Made by a program: the position numbers and the translations under genes. The notes beneath the pieces were generated by a model. It did not search any database. It was not told the DNA's origin and worked only from the letters and a program-made list of their open reading frames with translations. Positions 1-12,190 of a stretch of 64,000 nucleotides of DNA are shown in pieces; positions within the stretch are counted from its first letter, which is position 1, and the number at the start of each line of letters is the position of its first letter. Location of the stretch: contig OZ316891.1 in NCBI GenBank assembly GCA_973895155.1, forward strand, positions 1,302,001 through 1,366,000, read 5' to 3'. This DNA comes from Marsupella aquatica (Eukaryota; Marchantiophyta).

Positions 1-640
1 GGTGTGTTTTTTGGTATTTAGGGGGAGAGCCCTAGAGTAGTAGGGGGGAACTCAGCGTAGTACTTGGATGCTTTGGAGTAGCTTTTGTGAGTAGCGCACC
101 GATTAGGAGAAGTTCAAGCCAGAGTAGTGAGGTGGAAAACGTAGCACTTGTCCCCGGTGAGGCAGGAGTTGGGCAGACGGCAGGAGGCCGGGTTGTCCTT
201 GCATGTGTTACGGGAAACACCAAGAGATATGGATTTGGCTTGAGGTTCCAATATTTTGTGTGTCACGTGTTGTTGCTTGTGTTGTTTGTTTTCCTCCCCT
301 AGTGCGTGTGGTCGGTGTCGTTGTGGAAACATTTGCCCTTGTCACTAGTGTTCAAATCTTATTGTAAATGTTGGTATGCTTGCCCAAGAGAGGAGGGGGG
401 TGGTGACAGCACTCACCCGGTGGGCATGAGTTGTAGATGGTAGGACCAGTCCCTTGGACTTGATCAAAAATGGAGAAACTAGTCGGTAGACTTGATCAAA
501 AAGTACACTTCCTGGAGCGGAATCAAACATACTCATCCTTAGGTGTGGAAATCCTCCAAATAGCGTCCCTCCACGACCCCGTAATACGATACCAACGGTT
601 TAAGCAAGGAAAAGTACGATTTGCACGTATTAATCGTTGG
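1..640. other. Left edge, unassigned sequence upstream of copia remnant
   Basis: No reliable gene is seen here. Open frames are short and overlap on both strands. The recognisable copia Gag begins only near 658, so the 5' LTR, primer-binding site and Gag N-terminus of that element are either missing or too diverged to recognise in this stretch. Confidence 0.5.
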
Positions 641-657
641 ATAGGCAAGTGACAAAG

Positions 658-1152
658 ATGCAGGATCACCTGGATGAATTTGACAGTCTAGCGGTGGATC
701 TGTCAAACCTGGGAAAATGAGTTGAAGATGAGGATAAGGCCTTGTTTCTGCTAAGCTCCTTACCACCGTCTTATCAGGGCTTGAAACAGGTTTTCTTGTA
801 CAGAGATCTGAAGTCCATTTCGTATAATGAGGTGGTGAGCTCATTATTGTCTGATGATGCTCAGAAGAAGCTGGGTCAATCACAGACAGCATCTTCTTCT
901 GGCACTGCGCTCAATGTGAACAGGGGAAGAGCAGCGCAGCGCACGAATGGGCAGAACAGGTTTAGATCTACATCACGGGGGAGATCTAAATCCAGAGGGA
1001 AATCGCAAGAGAGGAAGCCTCTTGCATGTTGGAATTGTGGCAAGCCTGGCCACATGAAAAGGGATTGTCGAGTAAAGGTCCCTACTGCCTCTGCTAATGC
1101 GGCATCGAGCTCGCATGAGGTAGATTTACTCGATGATGATGACATATTGTGA
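658..1152 (+). pseudogene. Copia Gag remnant with zinc knuckle
   Basis: The C-terminal half of a copia Gag polyprotein. It has the conserved segment DEDKALFLLSSLPPSYQ, a basic Ser/Arg-rich stretch, and a CCHC zinc knuckle CWNCGKPGHMKRDC at about 1027-1068 that would bind element RNA. An in-frame TGA at 718-720 precedes the conserved segment and another TGA ends the frame at 1150-1152. The N-terminal Gag part is not recognisable upstream. The zinc knuckle itself is intact. Confidence 0.85.
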
Positions 1153-1176
1153 TGTCAAGGTTATGCTCTCAACGTA

Positions 1177-2310
1177 GTGTCAAATTCAGGTAGTGATGAC
1201 TGGATTCTAGATAGTGCATGTACTTTTCACATTTACTCTAGAAGAGATTGTTTCAGTTCTTACACGGTTTCCAACGGATCAGTGTTGATGGGAAATGGAA
1301 TCCCATGTCAAGTTGTTGGACTTGGATCTGTAAGATTTCAGATGTTTGATGGTGTTGTGAGAACGTTGAGGAATGTGAGACATATTCCCAGCATGATGAA
1401 AAATCTCATTTCACTTGGAGTTTTAGAAGCAAATGGCCATTAGTGGAGCTCTGCTAATGGTGTCCTTCAGGTTTCAACTGGTACTAAAGTTGTATTGAAG
1501 GGAAAGAGACATAGCAATCTATACGTTTTGGAGGGCAGTGTAGTTTGTGATGAAGCCAATGTAACCTTATCTCATGAGGAGACGGCCCGGCTATGGCACT
1601 TCCGTTTGGGCACATGAGTGAAAAAGGTTTGGTTATTCTTCAGAAGAAAGGATTACTTTCTAATTTGCAATCTTGTAAGTTGGAATTTTGTGAGCACTGT
1701 GTGCTAGGGAAGCAGCACAGGAAACCCTTCGGAGTTGGAACTCACACTAGCAAGGAGGTACTTGAGTATTACATAGTGATGTGTGGGGTCCAGCCCCTAC
1801 TCCCTCATATTTTGGACGGTTATACTATGTCACGTTCATAGACGATTACTCAAGGTTGTGTGGATATACTTTTTACACAATAAGTCTGATATTTTTGCCA
1901 CTTTTAAGGAGTGAAAAGCCCAAGTTGAGAATCAGACTGGTAATAAGGTGAGATATCTTCGATCGGATAACGGCGGTGAATACAGTTCCGCGGAATTTGG
2001 AACGTATTGTAAGGAGCAGGGGATTACCCGCCATCTCACAACAAGTTACACTCCTCAGCAGAATGGTGTTTCTGAGAGACTCAACCGAACACTATTGGAT
2101 CGCTCGAGGAGTATGTTGAGTCAATCATGCTTACCACATGAGTTTTGGGCTGAAGCTGTCAACACTGCAGCTTATTTGGTAAATTTTTCTCCATCCAGTT
2201 CTATTGGATTCAAGACGCCATTTGAAATGAGGTACGGGCGTCCAGCAGATTACTCACATCTGAGGATTTTTGGATGTGATACTTATGTGCTTACACCTTC
2301 CCAGCTTTGA
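1177..2310 (+). pseudogene. Copia protease-integrase remnant
   Basis: The protease region starts with DDWILDSACTFHI; copia proteases usually have DSG(A/C) here, so the active-site glycine is replaced by alanine. It is followed by the GAG-pre-integrase zinc region (LWHFRLGH..., CEHC) and the integrase core. The three catalytic acidic positions can be traced in the segments SDVWG, RSDNGGEY and NGVSERLNRT. The frame is broken by a TAG at 1441 and by single-base shifts near 1610 and 1765, and it ends in a TGA at 2308-2310. Not functional. Confidence 0.85.
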
Positions 2311-2421
2311 TCCAAGCTGGAGTCCAAGTCGAAGAAGTGCATTTTCCTTGGCTATCAGAAAGGTGTTAAGGGTTATAGGTTATGGGATCCAGTAACCTGT
2401 AAACTAATTGTCAGTAGAGAT

Positions 2422-4368
2422 GTGTCCTTTAATGAATCCAGATCATCAAAGGAGGGGGAGAGTTCTCAGGACTCCCGTACTGACAAGGGGAAATCTCCCA
2501 TCCCGGACCAGGTTGAGGGGGAGATTAGTCATGATGCAGTTCATGACAGGAGAGATGGAGAAGCTCCGGGCTTGGAGCTGGTTCTTGTGATGGAACAAGA
2601 GGAGCAGATTGTTGCTGGGGTACCTCAAATTCAACCAGCAGCAGCAGCAGATCAGCCTGAGTCATCTACTAGAAGAACTTTCAGTCGTTCTACTAGAGCT
2701 CCTACCAGGTATGGTCAATGGGCAGACTCATCTAAGCTAGATGATATTGACATTGCACCTGATGAAGATGATATGGCTTTGATCTTGGAAGAAGGAGAGC
2801 CTTCTTTGTATAGTGAGGCTTGTGCTTCAGAGCAGAAGCATGAGTGGAATGCAGCAATGCAGAGGGAGTTGCAATCTTTGAGTGACAACAAGACATGGAA
2901 GCTGGTGGAGCTTCCAAGAGGTCAGCAAGTGATGGACAGCAAGTGGATTTACAAGTTGAAGGACAGTCCTTCAGAGGGTGGAGATAAGATCTACAAGGCA
3001 CGGCTTGTTGCCAAGGGATTCACTCAGGAGAAATGAGTGGATTACAATGAGGTCTTTTCACCGGTTGCTAAGTATTCCACAATTCGGATCTTGTGTCAGC
3101 TTGTTGTGTTTTTTGGTCTGGTGATGGATCAGATGGATGTTGTTACTGCTTTTCTCTATGGCAACTTGGAAGAGATGATCTTCATGAGACAGCCACTAGG
3201 CTTTATGAAGAAGGGCCAAGAGAACTTAGTTTGCAGGTTGCTCAAGTCCTTGTATGGATTGAAGCAGTCTCCCAGACAGTGGAACAAGCGGTTTGATGAT
3301 TTCATGCTTGCTCAAGGTTTTACAAGGATGGTGTATGATCATTGTGTGTATACGAAATCAGTCAAGAATGATGTATTTGGTTTCATCATTCTGGTGATCT
3401 ATGTGGATGACATGCTGATTGTGGCTAAAGATCAATTTGAGGTTGACAGTCTCAAGGCAAAATTGAGTGCTGAATTCAGGATGAAGGATCTTGGTAAGGC
3501 CAAGAGGATCTTAGGGATGGAGATTTTTAGGAACTCTGATACTGGACAGTTGTGCTTGAGTCAAGGCCAATATGCAAGGAAAGTACTTGCACGATTCAAC
3601 ATGGAGAACTGTAAGCCAGTGAGTATTCCCTTAGCTTCACATTTCAAGTTATCATCGGCTTTCTCTCCTACGGATGCTGTAGAGAAAGGTCTGATGGCTA
3701 AGATTCCTTATGAGAAGGCAGTAGGCAGTCTGATGTATTTGATGACTTGTACTAGGCCTGACTTGGCCCTAGAGATGGGCAAGGTTAGTAGATTCATGTC
3801 AAATCCAGGGAAGGTACATTGGGAAGCTGTGAAATGGATTCTCAGGTATGTGAAGGGAACACAGGACTATGGATTACTATTTGATAACAGATCAGATAGA
3901 ACGTTGGTTGGCTATGTAGATTCTGACTATGGAGGCTGTCTGGATACAAGGAGATCTACAACTGGGTTTGTATACACTCTTGGAGGAGGATGTATCAGTT
4001 AGAAATCTACCTTGCAGAAGTGCATATCTCAGTCTACTACAGAAGCAGAGTATGTTGCAGCAGCAGAAGCAGCAAAGGAAGCAATTTGGTTGGATAAGTT
4101 GATCGCGGAGATGGGTTTAGAGCATGGAAAAATGACTCTAAACTGTGATAGTCAGAGTGCTCTTCACTTGGCTGCTAACCAGGTGATGGATAGCAGGGTG
4201 AAGCACATTGATATCAGGTACCTTTTTATCAGGCAAGCAGTGTCTGATAAAACTTTTGAGCTAGTCAAGATTGATGGAAAGCTCAATCCCGCTGATGCCT
4301 TTACCAAAATGATTCATTTGGAGAGTTTCTCAAGACACCGTGCTACTTTGCAGGTTTTGCAGTTGTAG
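2422..4368 (+). pseudogene. Copia reverse transcriptase and RNase H remnant
   Basis: The reverse transcriptase palm is clear: KARLVAKGFTQ, the VTAFLYGNLEE block, LLKSLYGLKQSPRQW, and the catalytic YVDDMLI at about 3400-3420. RNase H follows with VDSDYGG, TEAEYVAAAEA, NCDSQSALHLA and KHIDIRYLFIR. A TGA at 3034-3036 and a TAG at 4000-4002 interrupt an otherwise continuous frame. Both look like single substitutions, so the copy decayed recently compared with the 5' part of the element. Confidence 0.9.
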
Positions 4369-4575
4369 TGCAAGTAGAGTTATTTAGCAATGTGTGACTA
4401 TTTGTATATGGATTACTCATTCCTGTTAGGCTACGGCTTAGTTCTAGTTAACCCTTAGTTAACCTTTGTGGTTTTTAGGGGGAGACCTGGTTTGGTGATT
4501 GTCTAGAACTTCCCGCTGAGGATTCCATATGGTAGCATTTAGTCCAGTCCCCAAGACAAGAGTCAAGGGGGAGTT

Positions 4576-4919
4576 TGTTAGATATTGCTCTAGTCTTGTG
4601 ACTCATGAGCTAACCACAGTTAGTCTAACTCGGGTTAGGACTTAGCTAATGTTAGCGGTTGTGCTGTTGTGTATATAGCCAGGGCTGATGCCAGACCCTG
4701 GTGGAACAAAGGCTCATTGTTATGGAGCTAGTTGAGAGATAGGGAGAGCTTGTGCTGTGGATGCTTGGTATGGCCGGTCGGCCTAGAGTGCAGTAAAGCT
4801 CTTGTGTGTTCCCGTGGATGTAGCCTCATGTGGAGGTGAACCATGTATCTCTCTGTGTCGACTATTGTGCGTTGGATGGTTCATGGGCTTGCCGTTACGA
4901 ATGTCGTCTATGCTCAACA
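4576..4919 (+). repeat. Probable 3' LTR of the copia element
   Basis: It starts with TGTTAG directly after the purine tract at 4565-4573 and contains a TATA-like box (TATATA near 4673) where an LTR promoter is expected. The right end is placed at CTCAACA, giving TG...CA ends and about 344 bp, but this end is uncertain because no second LTR is present to compare. Confidence 0.5.
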
Positions 4920-5689
4920 TATGAGAAATAATGGCCCCTTAAAAGTATTTCACTCTTACTATTTATATTTTTTGCCTCTCTTCCCGCTTGAAGTGTTACC
5001 CAAATTTCATGCGGTTGAAATTTCACTTTCTTTACTAAGGACAAGTAGAGGACAAAGCTCAAAATGTGCTTATATAGCATGTGAAGCCGCATTGAAGATT
5101 GCTACCATTGGGCTATGCTTGCTTTGAAGACTATAGTCAAGAAAACTCTGCGTTCCCATAGGTCCCCCCTCTAGCTATCATTGAGAAATGTGTGCAACTA
5201 AACGGGCAACCATAATTGCATTTCCCAGGAATTATCTTACTATAAAAGTGCAAAAGAAGTCTATTCTTAAGGGCCTGGGATCAAGAGTGAAGCCTCTAGA
5301 CAATAACCCCCCCTACAGACAAAAATGATTACGAATCTTATTAAAAAAAAACTTAAAATGAGGAGGGACACAAATGATATTAACTCCAAATAAAGACAAA
5401 ACTGAAATGGGGGACAAAAAACAAAGATGAGACAAAGATAAATGGAAATAGTGTACAAATATTACCGTCCAAGATTTGCTTTCTTCATATATGTTTACTG
5501 AACGGGTAATCGGGCTAGTAGCCCAGAATATAGAAAAGAAGGAGTGATCAAAACCGGTTGACTCCATGCAACCCTCCCCTTAACTAAGGGTGGCACATTA
5601 CCACCCTCAAGAGCATCATTCATTCCATTCCACGAGAGTTCCGTAACACTTCACTCATCGAGCTTTTTCGCAAATCGATCGATCGATCG
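4920..5689. other. Intergenic region, no gene seen
   Basis: AT-rich sequence with short A and C runs and no supported coding region. The last 100 bases, with a GATC repeat at about 5676-5690, probably belong to the promoter or 5' UTR of the next gene. Confidence 0.5.
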
Positions 5690-5710
5690 ATGTCTTGTAT
5701 GAACATTTGA
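5690..5710 (+). promoter_or_regulatory. Short upstream ORF in 5' leader
   Basis: An ATG at 5690, next to the GATC tandem repeat, opens a six-codon frame ending in TGA at 5708-5710, about 95 bases before the main start codon at 5806. If transcription starts upstream of it, it could dampen translation of the main frame. The transcription start is unknown, so this is an inference. Confidence 0.3.
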
Positions 5711-5805
5711 TTTGCCTTCGAGCGCCGACAGCGGGAGGATCGATCCGCAGAAACAGAAAGGAAGCGCAAGAAGAAAGAAGAAGAAGGAACCGAGCAGCGG
5801 CGGAA

Positions 5806-7541
5806 ATGTCTATGGCAGCTGGAGCGAGAGCTGGAGCGCGGGTGGCTCTCCAGCAACTGCGCTCTCCCACGCCCTTCTTCTCTCGAGCTCAATTACCGGC
5901 CCCTTCGTCATCCTCCTCCTCCTTGACGCCGTCTTCTCGCGGATTCGCCTCCGGTACGTGTTTTTCTAATGTCTCTCCTCTCTCTCTCGTCTGGCACTTT
6001 TTATGTAACAGCAGTGTTTCAGTCGTTGTTTGCAGCATTTCTCTTCCAACTGAATTTTGAAACACAGCTGCCGCATTTCTGAGATCTTTTGTCCAAAAGC
6101 CCTTGCTGCCATTGTCGTTTCCATCTAGGAGCGTCGTTGTGCAGGGATAGAGCTGACTGACCTAAGTTTCGATCCTCATCCTCATGTAGTTAGTCTGTTC
6201 TCCCTGTTCACTCTAGTCTGCTCGGCATAGGAGCGATCTGGACTGTTCACGTGCGTTTGATGTCTTTCGTTTGGCGAATTCGCCAGCCTTTCGATGGTGA
6301 TGCTGGTGGTGACGATGGATGTCGTAACGACCTGGTTGGAATTTCTAGAGAGTCCAGTAGGTTAGGGGGGAACTTCATATTTACTCCGAACCTCGGCGGC
6401 ATTGATTCCCCAGCCTAACCTGGTGTGATGTCCCTAGATAGTCGGGACGGAATTAGATAATCCCCGGTATGATGCTTGTGAGGCTGCTTAGGTGCGGCCA
6501 ATCGGAATCAAAACCGAATTGGTTGTCTTTGCTTGACAATGTTTACGTTATCATTTAGGTTTTACAGCATCAGTCGATTTCGGAGTCTCCATCAACCTCC
6601 GAACTTTTGTCATTGGATTTGTCAGTATGCGAGTGTCGCAGGTGCAAGGGTGCTCTGAGACTGAATTCGTTGCACAAGACCTCTTGCAGAATTAGAGTTT
6701 TGATGTTGGTTTTCCTTCCCAATTACAGAGACTATAAGATCTCATCGTCCCGGTTGGACCGTCATGTGCTTCGAAGTCCTCATGTCCCTCAGATGGTCGA
6801 ATTTTTTCCACTTATATGTCTAGGCAGCTCTAGTGACCAGACCTTGCGCTTCTTGTGATAGTCTTATACGGAGGTGACATAAATCCAGTATGACCAATTC
6901 TCCGTCAAGGGGTATCTGGACTATGATGTGACATGCTATGTATAACATTTATATTAAACGATTCAGAAGTTTTCTCAATTACCAATAAACAAAATGGAAG
7001 AAGCATAATCTCACTCGTTCATCCATTTTCGCCGCTAAATGCAGATCATCATGGACCCGCAAGAGTGAACATTTGGGAGGATCCCTTGAGCCCTTCAAAA
7101 TGGAAGGAGGAGCACGTAAGTTACTAATCTCCTTATGGCCCAGTTTCGATAATCAAATTATTCGTCCCTTCCCGAGTCGGACGAATTGCTATCTCAACTT
7201 GATTTCATGAATTGTTTCGCTTTCGCAAGGAATTGCATTGCCTTGCCCCGGAAGTTCATACTCTGATCCACGAGAACTGTACACCAAATCCATACTACTG
7301 GATCTGATATCAAGTTCATTCGGATATTCGTTTCAGTCATATATCCTGTGAATCTGGGCTGTCACTTCGGTTGATTCTGTTGACAATCGAAGGGACATTC
7401 TGGTGGTTTGCTTGAGAGTTTGAGGTGCTAATTATTTAACCGTTATTGCAGTTTGTGTTTGTCTCGCTTGGAGGTTGGGGCCTTCTTTTTTATGGTGGTT
7501 ACAAGGCAGCCACGGGGGGAAAGAAGAAAGCAGAAACATAA
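5806..7541 (+). CDS. Small mitochondrial-type single-pass membrane protein (short isoform)
   Basis: Three exons: 5806-5953, 7045-7115 and 7452-7541, with GT/AG borders, phases 1 and 0, 102 residues. The first 45 or so residues are rich in Ala, Arg and Ser with no acidic residue, like a mitochondrial presequence. A conserved-looking middle part follows (HHGPARVNIWEDPLSPSKW), then one hydrophobic segment (FVFVSLGGWGLLFYGGY) and a short basic tail. This plan fits small accessory subunits of inner-membrane respiratory complexes, but I do not recognise the family and give no function. The start is the first ATG in frame. A second version of the last exon lies 334 bases downstream, so alternative terminal exons are likely. 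Confidence 0.75.
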
Positions 7542-7875
7542 CTGCGTCAGCAATGAAATAGAAGTCATTTCTAGCCCTTTCAACATTTTTTTAAGATGGA
7601 TTGGACAATGATGAAAATTTTTGTGATCAGCAAGGGGGATAGATACTGGTCCGGCTAGGCTTTGTGAGTCCATATCACAACACATGTAGGCTGTTTGGGA
7701 CTATTTCTCCTTGGTGGCTTCAAGGTCCTCTCAAATGCAGCAGGATCTTAGAACAAGAATTACTTACTTGGCTGGCCACAAATAGCTTCACTTTATCCTG
7801 AGGGATTTGTTGTTGAGTGTAGTTCAGCATCCACGGTGTTGTAATAAATTGCTGATCAATGGCAGTCGCACGCAG

Positions 7876-8379
7876 TTCGTATTTGTATCTCTTGCAGGTT
7901 GGTTCTCTCTTTTCTATGGGGGCTACAAGGCTGCCACTGGTCAGGGTAAACCTAAAGCTGCTTCCAAAGTAGGAGCGCCACCAAAAGCTGCGTCCAAAGT
8001 AGAAGCGCCACCAAAAACTATTGTGAAAGAAGACCCTTCGTCCAAAAAGGGGCAAGCAAAGCCCGTGTCTAAGAAGGATGATCACGTAGCTAAGAGCGTG
8101 GAAAAGCCTGCACCTAACAAGAGAGAGGAAAAACCACCTCCTAGGAAGAACGAGACAAAGAACGCTCCAGGCAAGAAAGAGGAAAGACCTAGTCTTAAGG
8201 GGGAAAAACCTGTTTCCAAGAAAGAAGATCACACCCCTTCTCCAAAGCGGAAAGATGACCTTAAAGGTGACGAGGATATTGCAAACAGGAGGGGGGAAAG
8301 GCCAGCTTCCAGACGGAAAGAGGACAAGATGGCCGAGCCTGTAAATCCGAAAGACAAAAGGGAGGGTATAAACTGGTAA
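7876..8379 (+). CDS. Alternative last exon encoding a long Lys/Pro/Glu-rich tail
   Basis: A duplicated version of the short last exon. After an AG acceptor at 7874-7875 it reads FVFVSLAGWFSLFYGGYKAATG in the same phase as exon 3 of the short form, then continues for about 140 residues of Lys-, Pro- and Glu-rich sequence with a repeated PPKAASKV motif and a stop at 8377-8379. Joined to exons 1 and 2 it would give a 240-residue protein. Both last exons carry their own stop, so they must be used alternatively. The tail is low-complexity, resembles H1-like or chaperone tails in composition only, and has no assigned function. The frame stays open through 167 codons. Confidence 0.65.
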   Translation, partial: FVFVSLAGWFSLFYGGYKAATGQGKPKAASKVGAPPKAASKVEAPPKTIVKEDPSSKKGQAKPVSKKDDHVAKSVEKPAPNKREEKPPPRKNETKNAPGKKEERPSLKGEKPVSKKEDHTPSPKRKDDLKGDEDIANRRGERPASRRKEDKMAEPVNPKDKREGINW

Positions 8380-11224
8380 AGACAGATGATGAGGTAATTT
8401 AACTACTTTTAAATTCGTAGTATCTCTCCATTACAAAGGACTAGAGCACAGTTTGTTTTGACAGACGAGGGAACGCTTCCAACTGGTCTCTCAAGTAGTT
8501 TTAGAACTAAAAACTATATGAAAGAAATTCGAGAAAATTGTAACCAATTCGGTAGATTCTCAATATTCTATTAACTGACCTTGTTCCGTAAGTCAGCTAC
8601 CGGGAACGTACACCTTATTTTGTAGAATATAAGAGAAATTCTAGATACGGTCATTATGGAGTGTCTAGTAAGATCTATTGGAAGAACCTGACTAGTCTTT
8701 TCAACCTTCGTCCTAATGCAGAGATGATATAGTTTCTGGATCAAGAAAGTTTTGTGAGAAAATCATCGCCATCAGTTCTGCCAACTGATTGGTAAAGCAC
8801 TTTCTGGAATGCCGTTCTCCAACCTTAACTCACTGGAAGCCTACAGGATTGTTATACTCCAGCAATGGGGGGTCCAGCGCATCAAAAGACGTGTCATGAG
8901 ATCATGTAGTTTGATTGCTAAGCTATCAGCTTTCTGTGTCGCTATTCAGAAGTGCAGAGGGCCTTTGTGGAATTCAGATGGCCTCCTATTTGAATGTCCC
9001 CGCACAGGACTAGATATTGCACTCATCGTACAAAGTCGCTTGATAAACAGCAGGTCCCTGTGTCAGGGAACCTAGTTCATCATTTACACTGGTGTCTTTT
9101 GATCCTAGACAGAGTCCTAATTCTCGTCTCTCTGACGAATGCTATACTGCAATGTACTTCAAAGTTCCTATTGACCTGCCGTTGCGTCACTGGTCACAAC
9201 TCAGAACTTCCCCGCCAAAGAAAGGATCTACCAAATTCGACGACAACAATCACAGCTAACAGTGGCTCATAGAACATTGGAAAACATCTCGAGGATGCTC
9301 GCAGATGGGTACGCTTGCTGTGGACTGACGTTTTACTTTGTGTTGGATTCTTGTTAGGACATCTCTTTGGGAGGCAGTTCAACTTCAGCCTGATATGTGG
9401 GACAAAACTTGAGCACGGAAAGTCATCTTGTCATTTTGTCCAACTCGTGGGAAAACTTGGCCTCCTATCCTGCTGCGCATGTGATCATGCCCACCACAAA
9501 ATGAAGGCATTCAATCAACAATAGATGACGGCAGAGAGAGTGGATAATGGAATGGGACGATGATGAAAATGTAATTTAGAATTTGTCTGGAATAAAGAGT
9601 ATTTGCATTGAATGAAGAACTCCCCAATACATTCATCTCTACCTATGTAGGAATCAATCCATGGGAAGGGTTTGCATCTCCTGAGTGTTTAGATAGTTGA
9701 GACTCGAACGACATGCAGTCGTGCGGTTACGTGTGGCCTTGGAGACTGATCTGTACCCCAACCAGGAAAATCTTAAGACTCCCTGCGGACCTTCATGACA
9801 ATGCGCTTCAGCTCCCAAATGAACATGAAACGCGGCCACAACTCTCATTCTGTCAGGGGACTGAACAAGTATTAGGGAACATTTTTCCATGGAAACGAAT
9901 CTGTTAAAATTCATTTCCCGGCCTGATACTAGGATCTTTTGGCATAACTGTGTCCTGTCAAGGAGAGTGTGGCCCTGAATGGCGAAGCACGAAGTCAACA
10001 CTTCAGTGTGCTATTTTGCACTGTGTACGAAATAACATGTGATCTTTCTGCACCCAGTTGTAAGAGACTAGAATTGGATCCAGGTGAATCCTATTCTTGC
10101 AAGAAGATGTAGCGTTTCAATCCATTTTCACCTGCCATGACTACCATTTCAACCTCCTGAGCACATGAACACAATGGACTTTAACAATAGAGGACGGTCA
10201 AACAAAAGGTAGTCGAGCGGACTCAAGAAGCAAACTCTTGAAAAAGACTGCCAATTCTCCACTCGCCGAAATCCTTGGTATTGCCCAATAAGATATGCCT
10301 GCATTTCCGCGAAACTACATGTTACAAACTGTTATCTAAACGTCCTCGTGAAGAAGCGTAAGTTACTGCAAGTCAACCTTGCCAAACGAGTTTCAAGTTT
10401 AACACGAGGGTCACAGGAACTCATCATTCATCCGGTTCCGTCGATGAGAATAAAATGCAACTCACACAATTAGGGTATCCAGCTACTTCATGGCTGAGGA
10501 AACTGAGGCGATCAAAATATATGAAAACCTTAGAAATATATAACATATGGAAAGTGGCAACAGTGCACACTTCTGGTCCACCCCTTCATAAAATGTTGTG
10601 GGAAAACAACAACTATAGATGTATTGTCTCGAAAGGGAAAAGGGGTAGGATCTTCCGAGATTTTCTGCGAAGGCGACCTTATGTATTAGAAATCGAATTC
10701 ACAATCACTACCAGAGGCCACGACAGATGAGAATGCCCACCGCAAAGCACGAATCTTGCTGGATTCCCCTCACTGTTATTTGCCGGGGCGGTGAACACTG
10801 CTTGACCACAATCCGCGCTAGATGTGGCATCCATGACAATCAACTCCGCGTGCCACTAAAATTAGATATTCGTCAGCATGATGTACACAGTACTCGCGTG
10901 AGAGTATGACGTGATGTAAACTCTTCCGTGGGTGCCCTCCAAGGCTGCAAAGCGTGAAATATTCCCACCGGACACCACTTTCGAGCATAGGATGAACAAC
11001 TTAAACCTCATTTTCCAGGGAAAAACGAGGGCATCCAATTTCCGAAGCTCGGACATGACTTGAACTAAAAATGTCCTCCAGGAGCAGCCGTATGTGAACA
11101 ATATTTTGGAAGCCCTATCGGAGGCATTCCATTATTTGAAGTCAATATAGTACAAATAGAAGACATAGAACACATCCCCTCGGAGGCATGTGTGCCCTAA
11201 CCATTCTCCAAAGGTCGAAGCCGC
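8380..11224. other. Intergenic region, no gene seen
   Basis: About 2.8 kb with only short open frames on both strands and no recognisable domain or splice-consistent coding segment. The part near 8380-9600 may contain the 3' UTR of the preceding gene and the part near 11000-11224 the 3' UTR of the TMEM230-like gene. Confidence 0.5.
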
Positions 11225-12190
11225 TCAGACAGAAGGAATGTTGGCAAATGAGAAACCTTTGTAGCCCTTGTAAGCGTAATACGCGATCCTCGAGTAGTAA
11301 AAGCCAGGCATGAACAAAAGGGCACCGAGAATCGCAAACGCAATACCTACGCAGGGCACCCGAGGAGCAAATCAACAACCTTTAAAATGAAACAACTTCA
11401 TCGAGAGTGATAACAGAAGAGATAAAAAAAACCTAATCTCTGTATAACAAACCTTCCAACACGCTAAACAGTGACAACAGCAAAAACTAGAACCGATGTC
11501 CTCTGTTAGCAAACCCTATAACAGCTGCGTAAAGAATAATTAAGCAAGAATGACTAACTAACAGCCTTGTCCCTTGTAAACAAACGTTGCAACAGCCACC
11601 TCGAGAGCAATAAGAGAGAAATAAACGTCCCAGTCCAATGTTATGACTACGTCAGCGGCAGCAAAGAATTATTTATGCATGAACGAATGATGCTATTCAG
11701 TACCAAGCCCTGTTATGCCAGAACCTTGAAAGACTTGACATTCCATCCCCTTGGTTCAATACGAGTACCATAACATTGCGGGCAGAGAATTTCAGATACT
11801 CGCATCCCCTTGCTTCAATGTGACCACTATAAGTCTGAGGGTAGCAGCATATTATTTCAGCATATTATGTCAGCAAAGGTAGGGACATAGGGTGTATTTT
11901 CTCCAAATCCAAAATCCCTCAGAAAACCACGCACAAGCTACAGAGACCTGCATCAAGTTCCAGTTGTCAATAAAAGCTCAGACAAGGTGCAGGAAGATTA
12001 TGTGCTTACCGTGACCCCTATCACCACCGGTCTTGTTGATCATCATTATAAGGCCTGCAACGATCCCAGAAGCGCCCAATACCAGCAAAGCGATGGCCAA
12101 GCCAATCTCCTTGATGGGAGGCCGGTTGTGCACGATGAATGTACCAGTAGGGTCCTCACTGATCGAAAACGTATGGTCCACATACGCCAT
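11225..12190 (-). CDS. TMEM230: TMEM230-like membrane protein
   Basis: Two exons (12190-12010 and 11346-11225, phase 1, 662-base intron) give a 100-residue protein. It begins [13 protein letters not shown], has a conserved [11 protein letters not shown] segment, a first membrane helix (residues about 28-50), the conserved loop KTGGDRGHG spanning the splice site, a second helix ([17 protein letters not shown]) and the family ending [19 protein letters not shown]. This is the plant form of the TMEM230/TMEM134 family, two-pass proteins of endosomal or secretory vesicles linked in animals to vesicle trafficking. Length and motifs match a complete gene. It is transcribed away from the Helitron region. 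Confidence 0.9.

Larger units (their letters stand above)
640..4919 (+). mobile_element. Degenerate Ty1/copia LTR retrotransposon
   Basis: The domains run Gag, protease, integrase, reverse transcriptase, RNase H, which is the copia (Pseudoviridae) order with integrase ahead of RT. The reading frame is broken by stops (about 718, 1150, 1441, 2308, 3034, 4000) and by frameshifts near 1610 and 1765, so it cannot make its polyprotein. A polypurine tract lies at 4565-4573, directly before a TG-starting LTR. The 5' LTR was not found, so the copy is 5'-truncated or its left end is very diverged. It is a fossil copy with no sign of recent activity. Confidence 0.9.

Noticed and set aside
5285-5305. 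Shared phrase GAAGCCTCTAGAC here and near 33059
   Set aside because: Thirteen bases only; flanks do not align, so no repeat family can be claimed.
5695-5805. N-terminal extension of the small mitochondrial-type protein
   Set aside because: It has no ATG in frame; the first ATG is at 5806 and begins a sensible presequence.
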